Source: JBBTTE01 sp038064395
GTDB lineage: Bacteria > Patescibacteriota > Saccharimonadia > Saccharimonadales > UBA4665
DNA length: 64,000 nucleotides
Assembly (NCBI GenBank): GCA_038064395.1
Contig: JBBTTE010000003.1
Span: forward strand, 434,001-498,000
Direction of reading: 5' to 3'
Position 1 is the first letter of the stretch. Every line of letters begins with the position of its first letter. A program made the position numbers and the translations under genes. The notes beneath the pieces are model-generated. The model was not told the origin of the DNA, searched no databases, and saw only the letters and a program-made list of their open reading frames with translations. This document shows, one piece after another, positions 33,262 through 42,137 of this stretch.

Positions 33262-35226
33262 ATGACTAAGTTTAAGCTACGTTCTGATTTTGGGCCAACA
33301 GGTGATCAGCCTAAGGCAATTGAACAGTTGACTCAAGGACTTCAAGACGGTCTTAAGGACCAAGTCCTTAGAGGTGTTACCGGCTCGGGGAAGACTTTCT
33401 CCATGGCTAACATCATTCAGAATGTTCAGAAGCCGACGCTAATCTTGAGCCACAACAAGACGCTGGCTGCGCAACTGTATGGCGAGTTCAAGCACTTCTT
33501 CCCCGATAACGCTGTTCATTACTTCGTTAGCTACTTCGATTATTATCAGCCAGAGGCGTATATAGCGCGTTCGGATACTTTCATCGAGAAGGACAGCCAG
33601 ATCAACGAAGAGATTGATCGACTCAGGCATGCAGCTACTGATTCGCTGCTTGCTCGCAAGGACGTGATTATCGTAGCCAGCGTGAGTTGTATCTACGGCA
33701 TTGGCTCGGTCGATGACTATAACGGTCTATCAATTGATGTAAAGGTGGGTGAGCGTAAGGTTCGTGACAAGTTCCTAAGACAACTGACAGATATCCAATA
33801 TCAGCGTAACGATGTGGACTTCCATCGTGGCACCTTCCGTGTTCGTGGCGATGTGGTTGATGTCTTCCCAGCTGGCGAAGAGCTAGCTTACCGAATGGAA
33901 TTCTTCGGTGACGATATCGAGCGTATAACCAAAATTGACCCTTTGACAGGTGAAATTCTAGCCAAACCTGACTCTTATAAGATCTTCCCAAGTTCGCACT
34001 ACGTTACTCCTCAGGAGAAGCTCAAGCAGGCAATGGTTAAGATAGAAGATGAGCTGCAGCACCGCATTGCGTTCTTCAAGAAGAATAACAAGCTCATAGA
34101 GGCACAGCGTATCGAGCAACGTACACGATTCGACCTAGAGATGATGCAGGAGACTGGCTTCGTGAAGGGCATCGAGAACTACTCGCGCTATCTGACCAAC
34201 AGGGAAGAAGGTGAGCAGCCAGCAACGCTGCTAGATTATTTCCCAGATGATTATCTGTTCATGATTGACGAGTCACATATGACGATTCCGCAAGTTAGAG
34301 GCATGTACAACGGTGACCGTGCCCGCAAGGAAGTGCTTGTGGAGCATGGGTTCCGTCTTCCAAGTGCGCTTGATAATCGCCCACTGACGTTCACAGAGTT
34401 CGAGAGACACGTCAATCAGGTGGTATATGTCTCCGCCACACCTGCTGAGTACGAGCTAACGCGGAGCCCAGAACCAGCCCAGCAAGTTATTCGTCCTACT
34501 GGTCTACTTGATCCGCCAATCGAAGTTCGTCCAATCGAAGGCCAGATTGACGACTTAGTTGCTGAAATTCGTGACACGACCGCCAAGCATCAACGAGTCT
34601 TAGTAACGACTCTGACCAAGCGCATGAGCGAAGACCTCGCTGAATATCTTAAGGAGATCAATATTAAGGTAGCGTATCTGCACAGTGACGTAGATACGCT
34701 TGATCGTACGGATATATTGCGGGATCTACGCCTTGGTGTTTATGACGTTTTGGTCGGGATTAACTTGCTGCGAGAGGGGCTCGATCTGCCCGAAGTTTCG
34801 TTAGTTGCTATCTTGGATGCAGACAAAGAGGGCTTCCTAAGAAGCGAGCAAGCGCTGATTCAAACCGTCGGCCGCGCTGCACGTCACGAAAAGGGCCATG
34901 TAATCATGTATGCTGACCGCGTCACCAAGAGTATGCAAGCCACGATTGACGAAACAACCCGCCGTCGCAAAATTCAAGAAGCCTACAACACTGAGCACGG
35001 CATCACGCCAACTGGCATCAAGCGCGCAGTTGAAGCAGGCATGCGACCAGAGCTTGACCAAGAGGCCAAGACAGCGAAGCTTAATCTCAAGAAGATACCT
35101 AAGGAAGAGTACGCTGCGCTGATCAAAGACCTCTCTGCACAGATGGATCTAGCCGCCGCCAATCTCCAGTTCGAGAACGCCGCCGAACTCCGCGACATCA
35201 TCGACGACATCAAGAAGAAGCTCTAA
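33262..35226 (+). CDS. uvrB: Excinuclease ABC subunit B
   Basis: The damage-verification helicase of nucleotide excision repair: UvrA hands it the lesion and it recruits UvrC. The 654-residue protein has Walker A GVTGSGKT (38-45), the beta-hairpin region FVSYFDYYQPEAYI that clamps DNA, the DESHMTIPQ box, helicase motifs through GINLLREGLDLPEVSLVAILDADKEGFLRS, and a C-terminal UVR motif (LQFENAAELRDIIDDIKKKL). TGCTACAAT ends six bases before the ATG. uvrA and uvrC are not in the window. The stop overlaps the convergent hydrolase gene by four bases. Confidence 0.97.
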   Translation: MTKFKLRSDFGPTGDQPKAIEQLTQGLQDGLKDQVLRGVTGSGKTFSMANIIQNVQKPTLILSHNKTLAAQLYGEFKHFFPDNAVHYFVSYFDYYQPEAYIARSDTFIEKDSQINEEIDRLRHAATDSLLARKDVIIVASVSCIYGIGSVDDYNGLSIDVKVGERKVRDKFLRQLTDIQYQRNDVDFHRGTFRVRGDVVDVFPAGEELAYRMEFFGDDIERITKIDPLTGEILAKPDSYKIFPSSHYVTPQEKLKQAMVKIEDELQHRIAFFKKNNKLIEAQRIEQRTRFDLEMMQETGFVKGIENYSRYLTNREEGEQPATLLDYFPDDYLFMIDESHMTIPQVRGMYNGDRARKEVLVEHGFRLPSALDNRPLTFTEFERHVNQVVYVSATPAEYELTRSPEPAQQVIRPTGLLDPPIEVRPIEGQIDDLVAEIRDTTAKHQRVLVTTLTKRMSEDLAEYLKEINIKVAYLHSDVDTLDRTDILRDLRLGVYDVLVGINLLREGLDLPEVSLVAILDADKEGFLRSEQALIQTVGRAARHEKGHVIMYADRVTKSMQATIDETTRRRKIQEAYNTEHGITPTGIKRAVEAGMRPELDQEAKTAKLNLKKIPKEEYAALIKDLSAQMDLAAANLQFENAAELRDIIDDIKKKL

Positions 35227-36401
35227 GCGGCCTGAGCAAGCTCCATTTGACCTAAGTGTTCGGCAGTGCCTCGGGCGTCAACCGTCATGGCATGACCCAT
35301 GCCTTCTACGATCCAGAGGAGCGTACGAGGTGCTGTCTTCTTGATACTTTGCCACTGAGGAAGCTGTTCTTGGACTAGGGGGTCATGTTCGCCACCCAAA
35401 ACATGTGTTTCGTATTGGCTTGCTACTTGCTTGATTATCGACAATTCTATGCCTTGTTTGACACCGTTGAAGTTGCCAACAATAACAGCTAGACGATGGG
35501 GCAGCTTGTGTATGCCTAGAGCGTATGCGCCCAAAACCGCCAAACACTCAGCAGACTCTTCGGGGTGTTTGAGCGCCATGCGCAAGACGTCTGCAGATAT
35601 ATGCTTGAAGAATCTGTCTTTCATTTCGGCTACAAACTCTTCATCGCTAACGTCTCGAAATGTTTCTTCTTCGCTTACATTTCTTGCGCCAACAGCTGGC
35701 GATACTAGCTTAAGCCTGTCCAGGTTGATTGGCGCATTCTCGCCAGCAGCCGAATTCTGTTGAGCCATATGTACTGCCACGTCCGAACCTAGTGATGTTC
35801 CGACAAAGTTTGCCGGTTCATCACCAGCTATTCTGGCAAGCATTCGCAAGTTCTCGCTAGCTGTTTGTTCAAGCCGTCTTCGATAGCCATCAACTATAGA
35901 CAGACCATGGCCGCTATGGCTTAAGCCCGGAGTCGGTATTGTTATAGTGCGTCGCTCAGGATTGCGAAGCGCCATTGCATTGTGCCACTTGCTTGCGCTA
36001 CCAAATTGCGCTATCTCGGTTAGTCCGTTTAGGATAACGTCGTTAACTACAGGCTCAGACTGGTCGCTAAATTCTTGTGATGGCTCGGTTATCAGTACCA
36101 ACTGTTTGCGCCCGTCTATCGGCACTAGTAATTCTTGTGGTTCGGGCCATGTACCACCAGAGTTTCCGCCTACATGCATCCGTGTTATTGCCGATGCTGC
36201 CTTGGCAATACCTCGCCCATAGGCAAGCGGTAGGCGCGCAATTGCGGTCGGAGACAAAAATCCCTCCTCGGATTGAGAAGGGACGAGTGTGTAATCGAGT
36301 TCTACAGGATGTTCAAGGGAGTCTAATTCAGGAACCAGTTCTAGTCTGGCGGGTGGCAGCTCTCCGTCTCTCGGAAGCTCAGGCGTTGATGCGATAGCCA
36401 T
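35223..36401 (-). CDS. Predicted alpha/beta hydrolase, 392 aa
   Basis: A serine-hydrolase-like protein not close to any family I can name. The C-terminal 220 residues show a nucleophile elbow (FVGTSLGSDVAVHMA), a likely acid in GGEHDPLV and a His in EGMGHAMT, consistent with an alpha/beta-hydrolase triad. The N-terminal 170 residues are Pro-rich and acidic, then less defined. No signal peptide. TTGGTT and CAAACT upstream at 17-bp spacing are a possible promoter. It faces uvrB, with overlapping stops. Confidence 0.7.
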   Translation of the reverse strand: MAIASTPELPRDGELPPARLELVPELDSLEHPVELDYTLVPSQSEEGFLSPTAIARLPLAYGRGIAKAASAITRMHVGGNSGGTWPEPQELLVPIDGRKQLVLITEPSQEFSDQSEPVVNDVILNGLTEIAQFGSASKWHNAMALRNPERRTITIPTPGLSHSGHGLSIVDGYRRRLEQTASENLRMLARIAGDEPANFVGTSLGSDVAVHMAQQNSAAGENAPINLDRLKLVSPAVGARNVSEEETFRDVSDEEFVAEMKDRFFKHISADVLRMALKHPEESAECLAVLGAYALGIHKLPHRLAVIVGNFNGVKQGIELSIIKQVASQYETHVLGGEHDPLVQEQLPQWQSIKKTAPRTLLWIVEGMGHAMTVDARGTAEHLGQMELAQAA

Positions 36402-36539
36402 AATTTTTAGTTTGCGAATATTTCGCGCTCCAAACCAATCGTAATCCTAAGGCTTATGGTTGTAAAGAGTATTTGTCGTCAAATTAACAAACGATATTCT
36501 TCAACTATTGGCAACCCCTCTGTTACAATTGTATATAAC

Positions 36540-36833
36540 ATGGCGAAACTAACCCGAGAAGATGTCTTAAAGTTGGCTCAATTAGCAAGGCTGGAGCTGA
36601 CTGAGGCTGAAATCGAAGAGTACAGTACCGAGCTGACTGAGATTCTGCAATATGTGGAGCAGCTTAGCAGTGTCGACGTCAAAGGGCTCAAGCCAACCAA
36701 CCAAGTTACCGGCCTGACCAACGTAACTCGTCCCGACGAAATCGCCGAATACGGCTACAAGACTGAGGATCTACAAGACAATTTGCCGTCCAAGCAGGAC
36801 AGCCATATCAAAGTTAAACGGATGATCGGATAA
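36540..36833 (+). CDS. gatC: Asp/Glu-tRNA(Asn/Gln) amidotransferase subunit C
   Basis: The 97-residue stabilising subunit of GatCAB, which converts Glu-tRNA-Gln (and often Asp-tRNA-Asn) to the amidated form. It begins LTREDVLKLAQLARLELTEAEIEEY and ends with the C-terminal QDSHIKVKRMIG loop. The start is set at 36540, ten bases after an extended -10 (TGTTACAAT); an upstream extension to 36456 would cover the promoter and adds non-family residues. Its stop shares a base with gatA. Confidence 0.94.
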   Translation: MAKLTREDVLKLAQLARLELTEAEIEEYSTELTEILQYVEQLSSVDVKGLKPTNQVTGLTNVTRPDEIAEYGYKTEDLQDNLPSKQDSHIKVKRMIG

Positions 36834-38263
36834 TGGCTACATCTAAGTGGTTATCAATTGCTGAATTGGCGGCAGAAGTTCAGTCGGGCAAATCTAAGTC
36901 TGTCGATCTTGTCGATAAGTCGCTGAAAGCGATCACCGACAACGCGGAATACAAGTCAATTATCATTACTCTAGACGACCGTGCCCGAGAGCGTGCCAAG
37001 GACATTGATGTCCGTATTGCCAAAGGCGAGAAGATCGGTCGCTTGGCTGGCGTGCCATTCATCGCTAAGGACAACTTCTTGGTGTTTGGCTCAGATACTA
37101 CCGCTGCGAGTAATATTCTCAAAGGTTTCAAAGCGCCGTATCAAGCCACGGCCATTAATAAGCTTGAGGCCGAAGGCGCTGTCTGTGTTGCCAAGGCCAA
37201 CCTTGATGCCTTTGCCCATGGGGCTAGTACCGAGAACAGTGACTTCTTCACGACTCTGAATCCACATGACAAGACTCGCGTGCCCGGTGGAAGCTCGGGT
37301 GGCTCAGCTGCATCCATGGCCTTGGAACTTGCGCCTTTTGCTCTTGGTACTGATACGGGTGGTTCAATTCGCCAACCGTCCAGCTTCTGTGGTGTCGTCG
37401 GCTATAAGCCAACCTACGGATTGGTTAGTCGCTCGGGTGTAGTTGCCATGGGCAGTAGCCTAGACGTAATCGGCCCGATAACTAGAACTGTGGAGGATGC
37501 GGCGCTTGTACTAGACGTCATGGCTGGACGTGATGTCTTAGACGGCACAACTATTGAACGTGATCCTAAGCCGTATACCGATAATGACCTAAGTCTAAAG
37601 GGTCAAAAAGTCGGCGTTATCAAAGAATATCTAGCTGAAGGTATTGCTCCAGAGGTCAAGGAAGTTATTGAAACGGCCATCGATAAGCTCAAAGCTGCCG
37701 GTGCCGAAATCAAAGAGCTTAGTCTACCATCTCTGCCGAACGCTCTAGCTGTTTATTACGTATTGTGTCCAGCCGAAGTCAGTAGTAACTTAGGCCGCTA
37801 TGATGGTCAACGCTTCGGCTACAGTTACGACAAGGCCAAGGATCTCGATGATAGCTACAAAGGTTCGCGAGGACGAGGCTTTGGCAAAGAAGCCAAGCGC
37901 CGAATTATGATTGGTACATATGTACTTAGCAGCGGCTACTACGATGCTTATTACAAGCAAGCACAGATTGTTCGCACCAAGCTTATTAACGAATTCGCAG
38001 TAGCTTTCCAGGACGTAGATTTCTTGCTTGGCCCCGTTGCGCCAACCACAGCCTTCAAGATCGGTGAGCACTCCAGCAATCCACTACAGATGTATCTGAG
38101 CGACGTCATGACAGTGGCTGTTAACTTAGTAGGAATTCCTGCAATAAGTATCCCAGCGGGTGTTAGTAAGGGCTTGCCAGTAGGACTGCAGTTAATGGCA
38201 CCACAGAAGGCTGACAGGCAGCTTCTGTCGGTTGCTAAGCACGCCGAGGAGCTACTCGTATGA
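36833..38263 (+). CDS. gatA: Glutamyl-tRNA(Gln) amidotransferase subunit A
   Basis: The 476-residue amidase subunit, which releases ammonia from glutamine for GatB. The Ser-cisSer-Lys catalytic triad is complete: Lys79 in PFIAKDN, Ser154 in GGSSGGS, and Ser178 in GTDTGGS, the same numbering as in the well-studied S. aureus enzyme. It starts on the gatC stop (TAATG) and overlaps the small gene at 38260 by four bases. Presence of GatCAB implies indirect Gln-tRNA synthesis. Confidence 0.97.
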   Translation: MATSKWLSIAELAAEVQSGKSKSVDLVDKSLKAITDNAEYKSIIITLDDRARERAKDIDVRIAKGEKIGRLAGVPFIAKDNFLVFGSDTTAASNILKGFKAPYQATAINKLEAEGAVCVAKANLDAFAHGASTENSDFFTTLNPHDKTRVPGGSSGGSAASMALELAPFALGTDTGGSIRQPSSFCGVVGYKPTYGLVSRSGVVAMGSSLDVIGPITRTVEDAALVLDVMAGRDVLDGTTIERDPKPYTDNDLSLKGQKVGVIKEYLAEGIAPEVKEVIETAIDKLKAAGAEIKELSLPSLPNALAVYYVLCPAEVSSNLGRYDGQRFGYSYDKAKDLDDSYKGSRGRGFGKEAKRRIMIGTYVLSSGYYDAYYKQAQIVRTKLINEFAVAFQDVDFLLGPVAPTTAFKIGEHSSNPLQMYLSDVMTVAVNLVGIPAISIPAGVSKGLPVGLQLMAPQKADRQLLSVAKHAEELLV

Positions 38264-38610
38264 AATTATTCCGACGCCGCAAAAAGCCGTTGAACGCTGA
38301 ATATTTCACAGAACGCTGGAAGACTCTGCAGCTTAACTGTGCTAATCGCAAAACCTGGCCCGATGCCATTATTCAGGCTGATGATCTGTTGGACGAAGCC
38401 CTTAAGAAGGCAAGATTCAAGGGTAAAACCACAGGAGAGCGTCTAGTAGCCGCCCAACACACCCTAACTAGTAATGACACCGTTTGGTATGGTCACAAAC
38501 TTCGCAAAACTATCGCAACTGAAGACGTTCGTAAGCTTAAGAAAAAGGATGTAATCGATGCGCTGTCTGGCTTCCGCCAAGCTTTGCGAGATCTCGGAGC
38601 CTTGCGATGA
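38260..38610 (+). CDS. Unknown small basic protein inserted between gatA and gatB
   Basis: 116 residues, helical and strongly basic at the N-terminus (FRRRKKP), with a central KTWPDAIIQADDLLDEALKKARFKGKTTGERL segment and a VWYGHKLRKTIATED motif. I do not know the family by name. It overlaps gatA and gatB by four bases on each side (ATGA), so it is translated in step with both. A role in the amidotransferase or tRNA binding is a reasonable guess but unproven. Confidence 0.75.
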   Translation: MKLFRRRKKPLNAEYFTERWKTLQLNCANRKTWPDAIIQADDLLDEALKKARFKGKTTGERLVAAQHTLTSNDTVWYGHKLRKTIATEDVRKLKKKDVIDALSGFRQALRDLGALR

Positions 38611-40082
38611 TCAGTCAAGCAACCCGCGACAAGTACACGACTACAATTGGTATAGAGTGCCACGTACAGCTGAAGACCAAGACCAAGTTGTTCTCGGCCG
38701 TTGGCAATGATGCCCGCGAAGCACCGCCTAACACACTCGTTAACCACATAGACTTTGGCCTGCCTGGAGCTCTGCCGGTTCTTAACGAGGAAGCGCTACA
38801 TCTTGCAACTCGCGCGGCTTTTGCGCTTGGTACTGAACCTGAGCGTTTCAGTAAGTTTGACCGTAAGCACTACTTCTATCCTGACCTTCCCAAAGGCTAC
38901 CAGATCAGCCAGTACGACGAGCCAATTATTGGTAAGGGCGAAATCACCATCGATGTTAATGGTGAACCCAAAGTAATTGGCATAACCCGTGCCCACCTTG
39001 AAGAAGATGCAGGCAAAAGCACTCACGCCGCAGGCAAAGACTATAGCCTAGTCGACCTCAACCGTGCCGGCACACCTCTCCTAGAAATCGTCAGTGAACC
39101 AGACATGCACACTAGTGCCGAAGCCAAGGCCTACGCCCGTGAGCTATATCTGCGCATGAAGTACGCCGACGTATCAGAGGCCAACCTATACTACGGCAAC
39201 ATGCGCTTCGATGTTAACGTCAGTGTCAGCCAGACTGATGAGCTCGGTACTCGCTCCGAAACCAAGAACCTCAACAGCTTCCGTAGTGTCGAGAAGGCTG
39301 TCGAATACGAAGTCACCCGACAAATCGAACTACTCGAGAAGGGCGAGAAGGTCGTTCAAGAGACTCGCGGTTGGGACGATGCTAAGCAGAAGACCCTATC
39401 CCAGCGCAGCAAGGAAAACGCCGATGACTATCGCTACATGCCCGACCCAGACATTCCGCCAGTCGTTCTAACAGATGAATACATTGCCAAGATCGGCGAG
39501 GAAATAGCAGTAATGCCGCAAGAGTGGCGTGAGCGCCTTGAATCTCTTGGTTTAGACAAGGCTTCAGTAGAAACTTTGATAGATGCAGGAGCAGATAACA
39601 AGAGCTACTTAAAACGCATCGTTGATGCGTCAAAGGTTAGTAAAGATTTTGCAAAATTTGTTGCTAACTCAACTATTAACATCGATATTCCTTTTGAAAA
39701 ATCACTTGAAGAAGAGCAGGTAAAAATCTCTAGCGACGTTAGGATTGGAATATACAAGGAGCTTTATGAACTCTACGGTCGAGGAGAATTAAGCTCCAAC
39801 TCTATCACTACGCTTATACAAGAATTTTTATCTGCAGACTCTGCCCCCACAGACGTGCAGCAGTACGCAACTGATAAGGGCTACATTCAAGTCTCCGACG
39901 AAGGCGAAATCGCCAAGATCGTCGTCCAAGTTCTAGCCGATAACCCCAAGGCCGCTGAAGATGTTAAGAATGGCGAAATGAAAGCGGTAGGTTTCCTAGT
40001 TGGCCAAGTTATGAAACTCAGTAAAGGCAAAGCTAACCCGAGTCTTGCCCAAGATCTTATCAAGAAACAGCTCGATATCTAG
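38607..40082 (+). CDS. gatB: Asp/Glu-tRNA(Asn/Gln) amidotransferase subunit B
   Basis: A 491-residue subunit that binds the misacylated tRNA, activates it with ATP and amidates it. It has the cradle domain start TTIGIECHVQLKTKTKLFS, the DLNRAGTPLLEIVSEPD block, the MRFDVNVSVS motif, and the C-terminal YqeY-like tail ending NPSLAQDLIKKQL. The part from about 39545 to 39850 uses AT-rich codons (AAA, TTT, TTA) unlike the rest. It ends one base before the stop of the convergent HD-domain gene. Confidence 0.96.
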   Translation: MISQATRDKYTTTIGIECHVQLKTKTKLFSAVGNDAREAPPNTLVNHIDFGLPGALPVLNEEALHLATRAAFALGTEPERFSKFDRKHYFYPDLPKGYQISQYDEPIIGKGEITIDVNGEPKVIGITRAHLEEDAGKSTHAAGKDYSLVDLNRAGTPLLEIVSEPDMHTSAEAKAYARELYLRMKYADVSEANLYYGNMRFDVNVSVSQTDELGTRSETKNLNSFRSVEKAVEYEVTRQIELLEKGEKVVQETRGWDDAKQKTLSQRSKENADDYRYMPDPDIPPVVLTDEYIAKIGEEIAVMPQEWRERLESLGLDKASVETLIDAGADNKSYLKRIVDASKVSKDFAKFVANSTINIDIPFEKSLEEEQVKISSDVRIGIYKELYELYGRGELSSNSITTLIQEFLSADSAPTDVQQYATDKGYIQVSDEGEIAKIVVQVLADNPKAAEDVKNGEMKAVGFLVGQVMKLSKGKANPSLAQDLIKKQLDI

Positions 40083-40083
40083 T

Positions 40084-40878
40084 CTAGGAAATAGCTTTTT
40101 TGCCTAGCAAAATTGCTAGATCATCAGGCATTGCATCGTCACTAACAGCGTGCTCGCTGGCCATGGTGTCCAAGTTGTTGAGGACATGAGCTTCCCACTC
40201 TTCTATTAGCGAGTCCTTCTCACCTAACGACAAGTCCTTGCCGACATATTTCGCAAGAACACTCAGACTAATAATAGAGAAGTCCCGCTCACTCAACTCC
40301 AGGTTAGTCATTTGTTTGACTTCTTGGCGCAGCAGCTCGGTTTTGGGTTTGGACACGGTATCGTAATCTTCGCTTGTATTGTTAATGTCACCTCGAATAT
40401 GAACCATAGTCTCGGGTAGTGTTGGCGCTGAATCGAGTGCACCCTCTACGATAATCTTGTAACCCAAGGCAACATCTTCTTCGTCAAAGCCGAAGCGCCA
40501 AGCGTTATCGCTCCAAATGTCCGCCGAAAAACCTTCCTTGTCCTTATGGTTCTTATAGAATCCTGAGTCATGCGTCAGCGACACGCCTACCAGTACCTTG
40601 ATGTTCAGATCGTAACCATCTCCTTGTAGCTTCTCGGCCAATTCCATTGTGTCCCAGAGCACTTCAAGATGATGTTGGAAGTTATGAAACGGCAGTTCGC
40701 TAGCTGGGTCATTAAGGTCGGAGGAGGTTTCTTCTGAAAACTCCCAAAGATCATCAAGTTGTGTTCCTACGAATCTGCAGTCGCCAAATCTGGCTCGAAA
40801 AGCCTCAAGAGTAATTTCAGGCTTGTTTTGTTCGCTGTTAGATGGCCCAGTGGCCTCTGATGGAGGTTGCTTATGCAT
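40084..40878 (-). CDS. HD-domain-like phosphohydrolase
   Basis: A 264-residue protein resembling predicted HD-superfamily metal phosphohydrolases. FHNFQHHLEVLWDTMEL and VGVSLTHDSGFYKNH supply the first His pair and the HD motif, and a later DINNTSEDYD could complete the metal site. The substrate is unknown (nucleotide or cyclic nucleotide likely for the fold). The start is set at 40878: TATAAT lies nine bases upstream, and the earlier ATG is only three bases from that box. A spaced palindrome lies beyond the -10. Confidence 0.72.
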   Translation of the reverse strand: MHKQPPSEATGPSNSEQNKPEITLEAFRARFGDCRFVGTQLDDLWEFSEETSSDLNDPASELPFHNFQHHLEVLWDTMELAEKLQGDGYDLNIKVLVGVSLTHDSGFYKNHKDKEGFSADIWSDNAWRFGFDEEDVALGYKIIVEGALDSAPTLPETMVHIRGDINNTSEDYDTVSKPKTELLRQEVKQMTNLELSERDFSIISLSVLAKYVGKDLSLGEKDSLIEEWEAHVLNNLDTMASEHAVSDDAMPDDLAILLGKKAIS

Positions 40879-40890
40879 ATACATTTGATT

Positions 40891-40919
40891 ATACTTGAAA
40901 ATCATTGTATTGCAAGTAT
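40891..40919. promoter_or_regulatory. Spaced inverted repeat between HD gene and galU
   Basis: ATACTTG (40891-40897) and CAAGTAT (40913-40919) form a 7-bp inverted repeat with a 15-base centre. The left arm overlaps the -10 of the HD-domain gene (ATTATA, 40888-40893, read on the minus strand), which suits a repressor site. The related ATACTT/AAGTAT pair is found at 55321-55336. Confidence 0.45.
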
Positions 40920-40952
40920 TCTACTGATAAGAATCATGGTACAATCAGACGG

Positions 40953-41855
40953 ATGAGTAATTCAGAACCTGTCAAAGTACGCAAAGCTGTTATCGCTGCC
41001 GCTGGCTTCGGAACGCGATTCCTACCCCAGACCAAGGCAATGCCTAAGGAAATGCTGCCCCTTATCAACAAGCCGATTATCCAGCATATTGTTGAAGAAC
41101 TAGTCCAAGCTGGCATCGAAGACATCGTAATTGTTACCGGTTATCACAAGCGCACAATTGAAGATCATTTCGACCATATTAGCGCCGACCTAATGGCCAA
41201 TCTTAAGCAAGGTGGCAAGGATAAGCTACTCGATGAGACTACCAAGATATCTGGCCTAGCTAACTTTGCCTACATTCGTCAGAAGGGCCCTTACGGAACT
41301 GGCACACCACTGCTCAATGCCGCTCACTTAATGGGTGGCGAACCGTTCATCTATACCTTTGCTGATGACTTCGTTGAATCTAAGCCTAGTCGATTCGAGC
41401 AACTCTTGAAGGTCCACGCTGAGAAGGGTGGATCTGTTCTGACTTGTGTGCGGCGCGACTCTGACGCTGACTACTCTCGCTATGGCTATATAGCTGGTCA
41501 AGAAGTCAGCCCAGGACTAATAGATATGACTACTATTGTCGAGAAGCCCGGTAGTCGCCAGAATGCACCGTCAGATCTAGCTTCTGTCAGTGGCTATGTA
41601 TTCGACCCGATCATTCTCAAGTACTTGCACGAAGAGCTCGACACTTACGACAAGTCGGGTGAGTTCATGATTCAAGAAGCCATGCAGCGCATGGTAGAAG
41701 ATGGTCATCACATCTATGGTTGTGAGATTCAGAACGGCACCTACTACGACACCGGCAACCAGCTAGAATACCTCAAGACCGTCTTTGACTTTGCGCTGGA
41801 GCGCGATGACATTGGCACAGAACTTCGAGAACATCTGCAAAAAAAATTGGGCTAG
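40953..41855 (+). CDS. galU: UTP--glucose-1-phosphate uridylyltransferase
   Basis: Makes UDP-glucose for surface polysaccharides and glycolipids. The 300-residue protein has the nucleotidyltransferase signature AAGFGTRFLPQTKAMPKEMLPL, the VTGYHKRTIEDHFD block, ADDFVESKPSR (metal-binding Asp) and the C-terminal GTYYDTGNQLEYLKTVFDFAL. The start is set at 40953 because an extended -10 (TGGTACAAT) ends seven bases upstream. An in-frame extension upstream is not part of the family. It is followed by a separately promoted membrane-protein pair. Confidence 0.95.
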   Translation: MSNSEPVKVRKAVIAAAGFGTRFLPQTKAMPKEMLPLINKPIIQHIVEELVQAGIEDIVIVTGYHKRTIEDHFDHISADLMANLKQGGKDKLLDETTKISGLANFAYIRQKGPYGTGTPLLNAAHLMGGEPFIYTFADDFVESKPSRFEQLLKVHAEKGGSVLTCVRRDSDADYSRYGYIAGQEVSPGLIDMTTIVEKPGSRQNAPSDLASVSGYVFDPIILKYLHEELDTYDKSGEFMIQEAMQRMVEDGHHIYGCEIQNGTYYDTGNQLEYLKTVFDFALERDDIGTELREHLQKKLG

Positions 41856-41876
41856 TTGTACAACTAGTTATATAAT
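41847..41876 (+). promoter_or_regulatory. Promoter with 16-bp palindrome in its spacer
   Basis: TTGGGC (41847-41852), an 18-bp spacer and TATAAT (41871-41876), six bases before the ATG at 41883. The spacer is almost filled by a perfect palindrome, CTAGTTGTACAACTAG (41852-41867). A dimeric regulator bound here would sit exactly between the -35 and -10. The palindrome also overlaps the galU stop codon. Confidence 0.7.
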
Positions 41877-41882
41877 AAGTTC

Positions 41883-42137
41883 ATGACTACAACCCAAGAA
41901 GTTCTAATTATCGTACTAACTGTTCTGCTAAGCATCTTTATTATCATCTGCACCGCATTTGTGGTAGGCCTCGTGCAGCTTCTGAGCAGCGTTAAACGAG
42001 TTGCGGCCAAGGCCGAAGATGTTATCGATTCTGTCGAGTCAGCTGCCGAAGTCCTCAAGGACACTCAAGGTCGCCTGGCCTTCTTCAAGCTTGTAGGCAA
42101 TATTATGAAACTAACTCAGAAGGGTAAGAAGAAATAA
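41883..42137 (+). CDS. Small single-pass membrane protein
   Basis: 84 residues with an N-terminal membrane helix (about 8-35) followed by an amphipathic helix (VKRVAAKAEDVIDSVESAAEVLKDTQGRLA) and a basic tail. It resembles DUF948-like or YtxH-partner proteins. It shares its stop with the start of the YtxH gene (TAATG), so the two form an operon. The promoter contains a perfect palindrome, suggesting regulated expression, possibly by stress. Confidence 0.75.
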   Translation: MTTTQEVLIIVLTVLLSIFIIICTAFVVGLVQLLSSVKRVAAKAEDVIDSVESAAEVLKDTQGRLAFFKLVGNIMKLTQKGKKK

